Shown in pieces: positions 43,148 to 52,543 of a stretch of DNA of 64,000 nt (position 1 is the stretch's first letter; every line of letters begins with the position of its first letter). The translations under genes were made by a program, and so were the position numbers. Source of the stretch: JAUILA01 sp964563925 (GTDB lineage: Bacteria; Bacteroidota; Bacteroidia; Cytophagales; Cyclobacteriaceae); NCBI GenBank assembly GCA_964563925.1, contig CAZLZD010000003.1, positions 62,001-126,000 on the forward strand. The letters are read 5' to 3'. Under the pieces are notes generated by a model. It had not been told where the DNA came from, searched no databases, and was given only the letters and a program-made list of their open reading frames with translations.

Positions 43148-43975
43148 GTGAAGAATTTTTTACTTACAGCTGTTTTATTTTTTACGGCGCTGGCGGGCAT
43201 GGGACAGGGGTTGCATGTAGGCCTGACCACGGGGATCAATTCGACGATTCTCCTTGAAAACGGATTCAGCGAAGATCCGCGGTATAATTCCAAGATGACA
43301 TTATCGACCAGTCCGATCGGGGTCAATGTGGGCTACGATCTCACGCCTTCCTTTGGATTGTCTCTCGAATCGATCCTGGCCAACCAGGAAATGTTTTATG
43401 AGATCGTTGACATTGCTGATCAGATCAAAGGCGGACAGGAGATAGATCTCCAGTATATCCATTTACCGCTCCTGCTCAATTTCATGAACGGCGGAGATGC
43501 GGCTGCCCGGTTTAATTTTTCGATTGGTCCCCAGCTTTCCCTGCTGACCGCTGCGGTGGAAAGTTATTATGTAGAAGCAGGGGATTATAAAATACCGGCC
43601 AACTCGTCTTTTGCCGAAATTTCCGCGACCTATCCGGGTGCGACTCAGTCGACCGAACAGGCGCAAAACGGGGAATACACCATTCCTTCTGACATAAATA
43701 CCACAGAGTTACTGAACCGCAAGGCGGATGATTTCCGGAACCTTGAATTTCAGATTGCCGGAGCCATGGGTGTTTCCATTGACCTGGGTCCGCACCTTAT
43801 GTTGTCCACGCTGCTTCGGGCCAACTACCGGGTGACCGACATGACCAACGAGGATGCGCTGTCGCTGGTGCTGGAGAATAATGCACAGCAATTATTCGCG
43901 CAGAAAGCACAGCTCACGCTCGGACTTCAGGTTGGAATCCATTATTCCTTCAACGTGACGCGCGCGTTCAGATAA
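43148..43975 (+). CDS. Outer-membrane beta-barrel protein (PorT-like), GTG start
   Basis: A 275-residue protein from the GTG at 43148, giving a clean signal peptide (VKNFLLTAVLFFTALAGMGQ). The ATG at 43109 would add 13 residues ahead of it. The mature protein has alternating beta strands ending in aromatic residues (LHVGLTTGIN, FGLSLESILA, LHLPLLLNF, and the last strand LGLQVGIHYSF). This fits the PF13568-type outer membrane barrel common in Bacteroidota. No ligand can be inferred. A hairpin terminator follows. Confidence 0.8.
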   Translation: MKNFLLTAVLFFTALAGMGQGLHVGLTTGINSTILLENGFSEDPRYNSKMTLSTSPIGVNVGYDLTPSFGLSLESILANQEMFYEIVDIADQIKGGQEIDLQYIHLPLLLNFMNGGDAAARFNFSIGPQLSLLTAAVESYYVEAGDYKIPANSSFAEISATYPGATQSTEQAQNGEYTIPSDINTTELLNRKADDFRNLEFQIAGAMGVSIDLGPHLMLSTLLRANYRVTDMTNEDALSLVLENNAQQLFAQKAQLTLGLQVGIHYSFNVTRAFR

Positions 43976-43998
43976 AAAGACAATCAACCAGGTAATGG

Positions 43999-44039
43999 GC
44001 GCTCCTCCGTGTTATGCGGACGGAGCGTCTTTTATTTTG
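43999..44039 (+). terminator. Terminator after the outer-membrane barrel gene
   Basis: GCGCTCCTCCG and CGGACGGAGCG pair with one bulge (43999-44027), followed by TCTTTTATTTT. It lies 24 bases past the stop. Confidence 0.65.
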
Positions 44040-44201
44040 TATCCATCACAGATTCCGGTCCTTGACCGGACAGTCCTGCGTCTGACCGGCAGGCATTGTT
44101 GCCTGCATTGGCGAAAACCTGTAATTTACACGACCCTGGACGGAAACATAAAGCAAGGAAATACCCGAGTTGTCCGCCCGGGAAGATTACAGACAGAAAG
44201 A

Positions 44202-45263
44202 ATGAATCGAATGAAATATTTTATTCTTTGTGCAGGCCTGCTTTTGTCAGGTCTCTTTGCCAAAGCCCAGGAGCAGTCCGCGGAAAGTAAATTTATCAGT
44301 GTTCCGGGTGCCCGGATCCAGTATCTTGATTTTGGCGGGGAGGGGGTCCCACTGATCTTTATCCATGCCGAGGGCTGGGATGCATCAACCTACAAGGATT
44401 TCGGCGGAAAATTTAACGGCACCAATCGCGTCCTTTCGGTAACCCGGCCCGGCTACGGGGAATCGACAAGTACGGAATCTCCTTATTCGATACCCGTACA
44501 GGCGGAATATCTTATCGGGTTCCTGGATGCGATGAACATAGAGCGAGCGGTCTTTGCGGGGAACTCATCACCCACCGCCATTATCACCTACCTGGCCGAA
44601 CACTATCCGGGACGGGTTGCGGGCGCCATTTACCTGGCCGGACTTTTCCCGGTCTGGTATGGTGACGAACGGGAAGCGGATCCGTATGGTGCCGGAGAAA
44701 TGGAGCGGAAAGCATCCACCACGGAAGCGGTACCGAAGGAGAAATACCGGATGCTGGATACCTATCAGCCGGAGTTTGAAAAGGGCGACCGGCCTCCCAT
44801 GGATATTCCTGCCCTGGCCTTTGCCTCGCGCACCGGCCTGATCGGATATGCCCATGTGAATATGTCCCTGCTCAGGGTTGGATCGCCGTTGTATTCCGAA
44901 TGGTATGAGGGGCTGCCCGACATGCCGATCAGTGAACAGATCAGGCGCACACATGATGACCCCGATTTCCGTACGGCGTTAATCGAAAAGATCGGGAATA
45001 AAGAGGCAAGACGTTACTTTCTTGAGCTTGCAGAAGATAAAGCCGCCCAGCAGCAACTTTATACCTACCAGCAGGAACACATCGCGCCAATGATTATTGA
45101 GGTACAGAGGAAATTCAACAATGCTTTTTCCCCTGACATGATACGTATCGTGAAACTGGATGTGAACGGCGTGTTTGGATACGAGTACATGTACACACCG
45201 GATCTCATCGTACCGCACATCCGGGAATTCCTTCATCGGGTAAACCTGCGGGAAGCGAATTGA
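44202..45263 (+). CDS. Exported alpha/beta hydrolase
   Basis: A 353-residue protein from the ATG at 44202 (a second ATG at 44211 is equally possible). The open frame extends to 43995 through the terminator, which is not coding. Signal peptide to about AKAQ. The fold markers are PLIFIHAEGWD (oxyanion strand, with HAEG replacing the usual HGxG), RPGYGES and the nucleophile elbow GNSSP. The final His is probably in the C-terminal part near IVPHIREF. The substrate is unknown. It converges with the FadL-like gene. Confidence 0.8.
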   Translation: MNRMKYFILCAGLLLSGLFAKAQEQSAESKFISVPGARIQYLDFGGEGVPLIFIHAEGWDASTYKDFGGKFNGTNRVLSVTRPGYGESTSTESPYSIPVQAEYLIGFLDAMNIERAVFAGNSSPTAIITYLAEHYPGRVAGAIYLAGLFPVWYGDEREADPYGAGEMERKASTTEAVPKEKYRMLDTYQPEFEKGDRPPMDIPALAFASRTGLIGYAHVNMSLLRVGSPLYSEWYEGLPDMPISEQIRRTHDDPDFRTALIEKIGNKEARRYFLELAEDKAAQQQLYTYQQEHIAPMIIEVQRKFNNAFSPDMIRIVKLDVNGVFGYEYMYTPDLIVPHIREFLHRVNLREAN

Positions 45264-45324
45264 CCACAATACCATAATTTCTTCAGCATAACGAGGGTGC
45301 TCGTTCGCGGCAAAACAAATTGGC

Positions 45325-46785
45325 CTAATCAGGTTCGTCCCGGCCTTCCAGGGTTTCCCTGACATAGTCTTTGAGGAAGGGAACAGAGAAACTAAAGACA
45401 AAGATATACCGCCTCCACTTGAAGTCGGCGGTTTCAGTCGGGTCAAAGATTTCACTGGTTGATTTGGTCTGAGAGGGGAAGGAAATGACCCTGGGAAGAC
45501 TCTGGGTGGCACCGGTCCTGGATACACCCAGGGTTATATCCGCTCCTTTAAAAGTCAGAACAATTCCTGCGGCGGCGTGAAACGCATCGGCCTGGAAGGT
45601 GGAGTTGCTCACTTTCGACTGATTTCTGATATGGCTTATGGGATTTGGACCTACGGTTGAAAAATCGGTATTGGCACTCAGGTAGGCAGAAAGATTATCG
45701 CTTACATACCACTCAAAACCTAAACCGGCATTGACAATTGCCTGATTCTGATCGGTCAGTTTAAAATGGATCAGGGAGTCGGGTTTACTCTGGACATAGT
45801 GCGGGTCGGCCTCCATCAGTGTGTATTCGTTTATTTTACCATAATATTCTGCGCTGAAATGCAGTTTGCTTTTGCCGGTTTGAAGAGAGACGCCTGCACC
45901 TGCGGTCAGGGGCGTCTTATAGGTGAGACTAAGGTCTGACTGGTAGCTGTTGGCATAAATGTCATTTGTACCCGTCAGCCCTTCGAAGCCTGAATAATAC
46001 AGCTGGTAGGAATAATTGGAATTATTTTTCAGGTTAATGGCGGGTGTGGTCAGGGTTAATCCAAACTGCCAGTTTCCGGAGGAATAAGCGGCTGCCAGTT
46101 TCCATATCATACTGTATGTTTCAAATCCGAAACTTCGATTGTAATCAAAAACCGCTACGTTACCTGAATTTTGAGACAGGGCGCGCAGATTTAACTTGCC
46201 GGTACGGTCATGCCTGACATTGCTGAGAAATCCGGACGCTCCTATACTAAACCTGCTGTTCAGGGCATGGGCCCAGGCAAACCCCCACCATGTGTCCCTG
46301 ACCTCATTCCCAAGATTCACATCTCCTTCAAATATTTCATTTCCCTCCCAGTTGGCAATAATATCTCCGGTAACTTCTTCACGGTAGCCAAAACTAAGAT
46401 CGCTTCGGCTCCTTGAGAGGATAGCATAAGCAAACTGGTGATTGGGAAGAAATTTTATTTTAAATGTACCAGCAGCCAGTGAAGGCACCCCGTCAAAACT
46501 GGATTTTTTCAGGTTCCTTCCATCACCGACCCCGTTTTCATAGTTCATGGTTTGCCATTGGTACACATCTGCGCTCAAAAGGAAGGCCGGATTTTCAACG
46601 AGCCCCAGGCGGGCGGGGTTATAATAAACGGCCCCCAGGTCTTCCACGCCACCAATTACAGATCCGCCCAACAGCATGGAACGGGTTCCGTATTGGTGGG
46701 TCCAGTAATGTCCGCTTTGGGCGGAGGCTGTATATAATGCAAATCCCGATAAAACGGTAATCAAAAAGAAACGGAAAGGTTTCAT
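45325..46785 (-). CDS. FadL/OMPP1-like outer-membrane protein
   Basis: A 486-residue protein with a signal peptide ending at ASAQ. The mature start GTRSMLLGGSVIGGVEDLGAVYYNPARL is the glycine/Asn-Pro pattern of the FadL/TodX-type outer-membrane transporters, in which an N-terminal hatch plugs the barrel. Many amphipathic strands follow, with a late segment FKWRRYIFVFSFSVPF. It may pass hydrophobic compounds through the outer membrane, or be one of the related barrel proteins. It stands alone. Confidence 0.72.
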   Translation of the reverse strand: MKPFRFFLITVLSGFALYTASAQSGHYWTHQYGTRSMLLGGSVIGGVEDLGAVYYNPARLGLVENPAFLLSADVYQWQTMNYENGVGDGRNLKKSSFDGVPSLAAGTFKIKFLPNHQFAYAILSRSRSDLSFGYREEVTGDIIANWEGNEIFEGDVNLGNEVRDTWWGFAWAHALNSRFSIGASGFLSNVRHDRTGKLNLRALSQNSGNVAVFDYNRSFGFETYSMIWKLAAAYSSGNWQFGLTLTTPAINLKNNSNYSYQLYYSGFEGLTGTNDIYANSYQSDLSLTYKTPLTAGAGVSLQTGKSKLHFSAEYYGKINEYTLMEADPHYVQSKPDSLIHFKLTDQNQAIVNAGLGFEWYVSDNLSAYLSANTDFSTVGPNPISHIRNQSKVSNSTFQADAFHAAAGIVLTFKGADITLGVSRTGATQSLPRVISFPSQTKSTSEIFDPTETADFKWRRYIFVFSFSVPFLKDYVRETLEGRDEPD

Positions 46786-46846
46786 GGGCGGCCAACTGAT
46801 TCTTTGTCAATATAATAGATTAGCCGGATTTAATTCCTGACCTGAA

Positions 46847-48319
46847 TCATTTCCCGTCCAGCTTACTCAGATAATTATCCGCCGTTTTAAGATGATTTTC
46901 CAATTTCCCCTCCTCCATTCTCTCCAGCAGGCTCATAACCATATTCATCCGGCCATTCTCCCTCAGCTCCTTTTTGTGCATGTGAAGAAAGCGCCAGTAC
47001 AGACCGTCCCAGATATCACTCCATTCTCCCTTGCCATAGGAGCTCATTTTCCGCACATAATTAGAGCCCGAGATATAGGGCTTGGTCGTGAAAAGTCCGC
47101 CGTCGGCATACAGGATCATCCCGTAGACATTGGGAACCATCACCCAGTCATAGGCATCAATGAAAAGCTCCATAAACCAGCGGTATACCTCGTCGGGGTC
47201 AAACTCGCAGAGCAGCATAAAATTGCCCATGAGCATCAGGCGCTCAATGTGATGGGCATAGCCGTACGTTATCACCTTTCGGATCACATCGTCGAGCGGG
47301 GGGATACCCGTTTCGCCGGTCCAGAAGGAAGAAGGGATCTTCCGGTCGTGATTAAAGTGATTATTGGTACGCTCGAATACACTTTCCTGCTGGTAGATCC
47401 CCCGCATGAATTCTCGCCAGCCGATGATCTGCCGGACAAACCCTTCCAGGCTGTTCAGGGGATACTTCTTTTTACGGTGCCATTCCAGGGTTGTATCCAG
47501 TACCTGGTCAGGAGTGAGCAGTCCGATGTTGAGGGCCGGTGTGAGCACGGAGTGGTACAGGAACGGGTGGTCAGCGCTCATGGCGTCTTCATAATCCCCG
47601 AATTTACCCATGCGGTTTTCCAGGAAATCATCAAGCCATTTCTCCGCCTGGTAATATGTCACCGGGTAACAGAAATGTGCTGTGTCTCCCGGATTATCAC
47701 TGAAGTGTTCTTCCACATATGCGATGGCCTCCTGCACGTATTCATTCTGCTGCGGAATGTAAATTTCCGGGGGATTATGATCTTTCGGCAGTTTCTTGCG
47801 GTTCTCATCGTCAAAGCTCCATTTACCACCCACTGGTTCGTCGTTGTCCATGAGCAGGTCCAGGCCTTTACGCTGTTTTTTGTAAAAGGAAGCCATGAAG
47901 TAATCCTTGCGTGCACCCAGTTTTTCGCCAACCTCTTCCCGGGACAGCAGGAACATCGGGCTTTCATAGAATTTGAGCTCCATGTCATGCCGGCGGGCAA
48001 ATCGCTTCAGCCGTCTTTCGAGCAGGTAATCCACCGGATCGGCTAAATGGATACTCTTCACCCCGGTGCCGGACAATTGTTTGAAGAGCGAGGACAAGTC
48101 CGGAGCTTCGCCGCAGGTAACATACGTGACCTCCAGCTTCTGCTGCTCCAGCCAGGAGGCGGCGTACTTCATGGAGGCCCGGTGCAGGATCAGTTTGTTC
48201 TTGTGAAAGCGGTACTGGGTGAAGAACAGCGGGTCTTCATACAGGTATACCTGCCTTCCCTTGCGCGTGGCCGGGTGGGACTTGAAGAGCTGGTGCGGGA
48301 ACAGGAGCGAAATTTCCAT
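46847..48319 (-). CDS. Photolyase/cryptochrome-family protein lacking the Fe-S cysteines
   Basis: A 490-residue member of the bacterial (6-4) photolyase/cryptochrome group (DPRP, PF04244). The Rossmann-like antenna domain starts MEISLLFPHQLF. The FAD-binding helical domain has LNSLEGFVRQIIGWREFMRG and HHIERLMLMGNFMLL. Members of this group normally hold a [4Fe-4S] cluster with four cysteines. Here only the first (about residue 371, LLCEFDP) is present; the YCKGC-like pair reads YGKGEW and the fourth position also lacks Cys. Light-driven DNA repair is likely from the family, but the cluster is probably missing. Confidence 0.88.
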   Translation of the reverse strand: MEISLLFPHQLFKSHPATRKGRQVYLYEDPLFFTQYRFHKNKLILHRASMKYAASWLEQQKLEVTYVTCGEAPDLSSLFKQLSGTGVKSIHLADPVDYLLERRLKRFARRHDMELKFYESPMFLLSREEVGEKLGARKDYFMASFYKKQRKGLDLLMDNDEPVGGKWSFDDENRKKLPKDHNPPEIYIPQQNEYVQEAIAYVEEHFSDNPGDTAHFCYPVTYYQAEKWLDDFLENRMGKFGDYEDAMSADHPFLYHSVLTPALNIGLLTPDQVLDTTLEWHRKKKYPLNSLEGFVRQIIGWREFMRGIYQQESVFERTNNHFNHDRKIPSSFWTGETGIPPLDDVIRKVITYGYAHHIERLMLMGNFMLLCEFDPDEVYRWFMELFIDAYDWVMVPNVYGMILYADGGLFTTKPYISGSNYVRKMSSYGKGEWSDIWDGLYWRFLHMHKKELRENGRMNMVMSLLERMEEGKLENHLKTADNYLSKLDGK

Positions 48320-48349
48320 AATGCCCTAACACCGTACCGGGGGATCTGG

Positions 48350-50077
48350 TTACGGGACAAGCCGGTAAACCGGGTAGCGCATGTGGGCCTTCTCCTTATA
48401 GGCTGAGTGACTGTAAATAAAATCAAGCTGGGCGTACCAGTTGCCGGCAAACTCTTCATCCTCGCGCTTTTTGTTTTCGAAAGCGACACGAAGGGCCGGG
48501 TCACTTTCCAGCAATTCTTTCGCCAGGTCCTCAAACACATAGGGAGAGAAGCCTTCCTTTTGCTGGAGAATGGTATCAAAGAAATTCCAGGTAAACCACG
48601 AATCGGTCGCCTGCGGCTCCAGGGTTTCGATGAGGTACCTTCCGGAGGGCTGGCTCACATAGGCAATCACGTCCCCCTTATAAAGGGATACATTCTCCCG
48701 GATTTTTTCCACCTGCACCTCGCTGTGCGGGTAATGCCCCTCGTATGGCCGGCGGCCCGATTCATAGGATATAATCTGATAGGTTTCCACATTCACCGTG
48801 GTATCCTTGTCAATGACCGTGAGCTTTACGTCATTGGCTTTAAGCAGGTCAATCACTTCGTGCCATCCCTGCGGGATCACATAGGCCAGCGGGATTTCTA
48901 CCGACAGGGCGGGTTCGAAGTGCGTATAATAGGGGATGCGTTTTTCAAAGGGGGCGTTTCGGTCGTACAGTAGGCGGTCGTTACCGGTGACCTCACTGGG
49001 CACCATTTTACCTTCGTAACCAAGGAACGTTATGGTGTCGGCCCGGGACCTGTCCGGTTTCCAGGCGACGGGGTGCAGATTTCCTGGGACGGGTAACGGG
49101 GCTTCCCGATGCAGCTTCCGGATGGTGGCGCCATCTTCCATGGCGATCTCGAGGACGGCGTTGAGGAAGGCATAGGAAGCGCGGGTACGCACATCAAACG
49201 GCTTGAGCATGTGTGTCTCGATCATGAATCCGAGGGTGTTGAATAACGCGGTATAGCCGGTGGAATACCGCGGGTTATCCAGGAACTGGCTGAATCCGCG
49301 GGCATCAGGGGTCTGGTTAAAGACATTCACATAGGGGGTGATGGGGAATTGTTTTTCTCCCATTTTCTCCTCGAGGCGCGGGGTAAACGACTCATAGATA
49401 TAATTGCCCATGGCTCCCCCCATTTTATTATGCTGGGTGGCCAGGTGGGTGATGGGGTATTGGTAGTCGGCCCCGTTGCTGACGTGGGTGTCGACGAACA
49501 AATCGGGTTTGAGCAGATGGTATATTTCATGGAAAGAGCGGGTATTCCGTGTATCCGCTTTGATAAAATCGCGGTTCAGATCGTAGTTTCTGGCATTGCC
49601 CCGGAACCCATAGGCTACCGGTCCGGATTGATTAACGCGGGAAGTGATATTCCGCTGGAGGGCACCACCGATGTTATAAAGGGGGATGATTGCCACGAAC
49701 GTATTTTCAATAAGCTGACGGTTCGCCGGGTTGAGCAGGTCCCGGGCCAGCATCATGGAAGCTTCAATCCCGTCCGGTTCGCCGGGATGGATGCCGTTAT
49801 TGATCAGCAGGATCGTCCGGCCGGAATTACGCGCAACCCCTGCATCGTGGCTGCCTGATGCATCAATGGTGACCAGGTGCAGTGGCTCACCGCTGTCGGT
49901 GCGTCCCATGGCAACCATTCGCACCATCGGGGAGGAGGCCGCGAGTTGTTCGTAGAACCGGATGACCTCCTGGTACGTACCGGTCTCAGTACCGCCAGAC
50001 TTTTCAAAAGGGGTTTCAGGGATTTGAGCACCCAGGGATAAAGAAAGCAGCAGGAGCGCAGGGAGAATTAATTTCAT
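48350..50077 (-). CDS. M14-family zinc carboxypeptidase
   Basis: A 575-residue exported peptidase with a signal peptide to about residue 18. The zinc ligands are His97 and Glu100 in HPGEPDG and His198 in DTHVSNG. NYDLNRDF follows the family pattern and the general base Glu is in FMIETHM (about residue 283). It removes C-terminal residues from peptides in the periplasm. The C-terminal 180 residues form an extra region with no recognised family. It lies 30 bases upstream of the photolyase-family gene on the same strand. Confidence 0.9.
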   Translation of the reverse strand: MKLILPALLLLSLSLGAQIPETPFEKSGGTETGTYQEVIRFYEQLAASSPMVRMVAMGRTDSGEPLHLVTIDASGSHDAGVARNSGRTILLINNGIHPGEPDGIEASMMLARDLLNPANRQLIENTFVAIIPLYNIGGALQRNITSRVNQSGPVAYGFRGNARNYDLNRDFIKADTRNTRSFHEIYHLLKPDLFVDTHVSNGADYQYPITHLATQHNKMGGAMGNYIYESFTPRLEEKMGEKQFPITPYVNVFNQTPDARGFSQFLDNPRYSTGYTALFNTLGFMIETHMLKPFDVRTRASYAFLNAVLEIAMEDGATIRKLHREAPLPVPGNLHPVAWKPDRSRADTITFLGYEGKMVPSEVTGNDRLLYDRNAPFEKRIPYYTHFEPALSVEIPLAYVIPQGWHEVIDLLKANDVKLTVIDKDTTVNVETYQIISYESGRRPYEGHYPHSEVQVEKIRENVSLYKGDVIAYVSQPSGRYLIETLEPQATDSWFTWNFFDTILQQKEGFSPYVFEDLAKELLESDPALRVAFENKKREDEEFAGNWYAQLDFIYSHSAYKEKAHMRYPVYRLVP

Positions 50078-50122
50078 TCGGCGTAGTTTTAATCCGGATT
50101 AAAGTTACAGATTCTTCAAGAT

Positions 50123-50695
50123 ATGGATCACAACAGGATCATTCGCGAGCGACGCTCGATTTACACCAATATGTTCAGCGGCGAAAAGGTGCCGGTGCAG
50201 ATTATAGAGGAAATGCTGGAAAATGCCCGGTGGGCGCCAACTCACCGGCTTACCGAACCCTGGCGGTTTGTGGTTTTCGAGGGAGAAGGCCTGAGCAGGC
50301 TGGGGGACTTCCAGGCCCGAAAATATGCAGAAAGACATGCGGGAGATGCCTTTGATCAGGGCAAGTACGACAAGCTTCGGGATAAACCAAAGGAGTGCTC
50401 CCATGTGATTGCCATTGGAATGCACCGTGATGTAAAGGAATCCGTTCCGGAAGTGGAGGAGGTATGTGCGGTGGCTTGCGCCGTGCAGAATATGTGGCTT
50501 ACTGCTTCGGCGCACCGGGTTGGGTGCTATTGGAGTACCGGCGGGATCACCTATTACGAGGGTGTGAATGACTTTTTTGGATGGGCGCCGGAAGACCGGC
50601 TTATGGGCTTTCTGTACCTGGGAATGCCAAAGAGCGACCGTTGGCCCGGGGGCAGGCGCACAGAAATAGAAACAAAAGTAACGTGGGAATCATGA
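50123..50695 (+). CDS. Nitroreductase-family FMN protein
   Basis: A 190-residue protein. The N-terminal RRSIYTNMFSG and the ARWAPTHRLTEPWRFVVF segment provide FMN phosphate contacts. The late CYWSTGG and GFLYLGMPK segments match the nitroreductase dimer fold. It reduces nitro compounds or quinones with NAD(P)H. It starts 45 bases from the divergent M14 gene and its end overlaps the methyltransferase gene of the polyketide cluster by 6 bases. Confidence 0.88.
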   Translation: MDHNRIIRERRSIYTNMFSGEKVPVQIIEEMLENARWAPTHRLTEPWRFVVFEGEGLSRLGDFQARKYAERHAGDAFDQGKYDKLRDKPKECSHVIAIGMHRDVKESVPEVEEVCAVACAVQNMWLTASAHRVGCYWSTGGITYYEGVNDFFGWAPEDRLMGFLYLGMPKSDRWPGGRRTEIETKVTWES

Positions 50696-51400
50696 ATCCC
50701 AGCGTGCCAAAAGTTGCCAGCGGAAGGCCCAGTGCCATGTAAGCTGAAATTCACGGATGTTGCAGTCCTTCATGAGGGCTTCAAGTTCATTCCGCCGGAA
50801 GGATCGAAGGACAGAAAGAGCGGCGTCATTTCTGACCATTTCAGACCGGGAGAACAGCCGGGTCAGAATTTTTATGGAATGGTACGCAAACCAATGTCGG
50901 TGAAGGTCATTGATCACCATACCATAGGTGGTCTTTGACTTCAGGCCGGTAAAGAGACGGCGTAATTCTTCATGGGTAAAATGATGGGTGAAGAGGGTGG
51001 CGGTAACCACGTCGCAGGAAAGGTCATTGAATTCCGGCGAAAAGATATTCATAGCCCGGTAGGAGATTTCAGGAAATTCGCGGGTGTTATTACGCGCATA
51101 CTCCACAATATTCGGATTGGCATCAATCCCGGTCAGGCGAATAGGGAGGTCCCTTTTTCTCGCCCAGAGACAGATTTTTTTAAGTATGTCCCCTCCGCCG
51201 CAGCCAATATCGAGGATATGAATTTCACGATTCACGTCAGGCAGAAGCTTTTCAAGTCCGTTGATTGTGACGTGGTCTCCCCCGAGCCAGCGGTTAATTG
51301 TGTTCAGTTCGCGGAGCGTCTGGCTGATCACCTCGCCAGAGCTCTGAAGGTCATCCATCAGCTCTGCCTGGTGAGATCGGGATTGAAATTCGGCAGCCAT
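50690..51400 (-). CDS. SAM-dependent methyltransferase of the type III PKS cluster
   Basis: A 236-residue class I methyltransferase. The SAM motif I ILDIGCGGGD is near residue 80, the acidic residue is in GIDANPN, and the post-motif region is VVTATLFTHHF. It shares one base with the end of the type III polyketide synthase gene, so the two are translationally coupled. By analogy with the srs genes of Streptomyces griseus, it probably O- or C-methylates the phenolic lipid made by the synthase. Confidence 0.87.
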   Translation of the reverse strand: MAAEFQSRSHQAELMDDLQSSGEVISQTLRELNTINRWLGGDHVTINGLEKLLPDVNREIHILDIGCGGGDILKKICLWARKRDLPIRLTGIDANPNIVEYARNNTREFPEISYRAMNIFSPEFNDLSCDVVTATLFTHHFTHEELRRLFTGLKSKTTYGMVINDLHRHWFAYHSIKILTRLFSRSEMVRNDAALSVLRSFRRNELEALMKDCNIREFQLTWHWAFRWQLLARWDS

Positions 51401-52494
51401 CAGGATGCGTGAATTTGAAGGATCAGGCTTTCCATGGTCAGACCTGGTCCGAAGGCAAACGACAGGATGGATTTACCATTATCTTCCCCGGATAGGTGCT
51501 TGTATATCTCATTGAATACAAACAGGATGGTGGCCGAGGACATATTCCCGTAATTTTTGAGCACCTGCCGGGAGTACTTGTTCTTCTCCCGGGAAATATC
51601 CAGTTGTTCTTCGACAACCTGGAGTATTTTTTTGCCCCCGGGGTGGACGGCATAATAATCATATCCGTTGCTGGCCGCACCATTCAGCGAGTCGGTCATC
51701 TGGCGGATCCCCGATTGTATAATGTTCGGAACGTATGCGGTCAGCTTCATTTCAAATCCTGTGTCACCCACCTCCCACGCCATCTCGTTGATGCCACTGG
51801 GTGCAAGGGTACACGCAAACTCGCTTAGTTCGAGCGAGTTCTTTCCTGAGGGAGCGGGCTCTACCAGGACGGCAGCCGAACCGTCCCCGAACAGGGCGTT
51901 GGCCAGTAAATTGTCTTCCGTGGGAGCCTTTTGAAAATGGATACTGCAGAGCTCGGTACAGACCACGAGAACGCGAGCCCCGGCATCCGCCTCACAGAAA
52001 GCGGCTGCCACTTTAAGGGCATTGAAAGCGGCGTAACAGCCCATGAAGTTTATGGCGGTTCTTTTGACCGAAGTGGAAAGGCCCAGCTTGTAGACGAGCT
52101 CGATGTCGAGGCCGGGTGCATACAGGCCGGTGCAGCTTACCGTTACCAGATGTGTGATGTCTTCGCGTTTCAGCTGGCTGTGGGCAAGGCATTTCTCGGC
52201 AGACTGAACACTAAGCAGGAGTGCCTCGCTGCGGTATTTGTCCTGGCGTATACTGGTTGGCGGAAAAGGCTCCATGGCTTCATTATTGGGATAGAAGCTG
52301 AAATTTTCCGTTTTCTGGTAATCCGCGATGACAGAATAGCGGCTCTTGATTCCTGAGGCACGATACAGCAATTTTAGCCGCCGGGCCTCCTCTCCCTGCA
52401 GACCGTGTGCACGGGTCATGAATTGCAGTACCTGCTGTTGTTCAATTCTGAAACGGGGCACAGCGGTACCAATTGCGGTAATACAGGGTTTCAT
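51400..52494 (-). CDS. Type III polyketide synthase (chalcone/stilbene synthase family)
   Basis: A 364-residue homodimeric ketosynthase. The Cys-His-Asn triad is visible: Cys at about residue 151 in NFMGCYAAF, His at about 283 in YAVHPGGK and Asn at about 316 in YGNMSSA. It should extend an acyl-CoA with malonyl-CoA and cyclise the product to a resorcinol, pyrone or similar ring. It is the first gene of a two-gene minus-strand unit with the methyltransferase, and is divergent from a UbiA prenyltransferase gene 49 bases away. Confidence 0.92.
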   Translation of the reverse strand: MKPCITAIGTAVPRFRIEQQQVLQFMTRAHGLQGEEARRLKLLYRASGIKSRYSVIADYQKTENFSFYPNNEAMEPFPPTSIRQDKYRSEALLLSVQSAEKCLAHSQLKREDITHLVTVSCTGLYAPGLDIELVYKLGLSTSVKRTAINFMGCYAAFNALKVAAAFCEADAGARVLVVCTELCSIHFQKAPTEDNLLANALFGDGSAAVLVEPAPSGKNSLELSEFACTLAPSGINEMAWEVGDTGFEMKLTAYVPNIIQSGIRQMTDSLNGAASNGYDYYAVHPGGKKILQVVEEQLDISREKNKYSRQVLKNYGNMSSATILFVFNEIYKHLSGEDNGKSILSFAFGPGLTMESLILQIHAS

Positions 52495-52543
52495 TTATTA
52501 ATAATAGCTAAAATTTGATATCTTCAGCGGAAATCCACTGAGA

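Noticed and set aside
43995..44201. N-terminal extension of the exported alpha/beta hydrolase
   Set aside because: It reads through a hairpin terminator and would place the signal peptide inside the protein.
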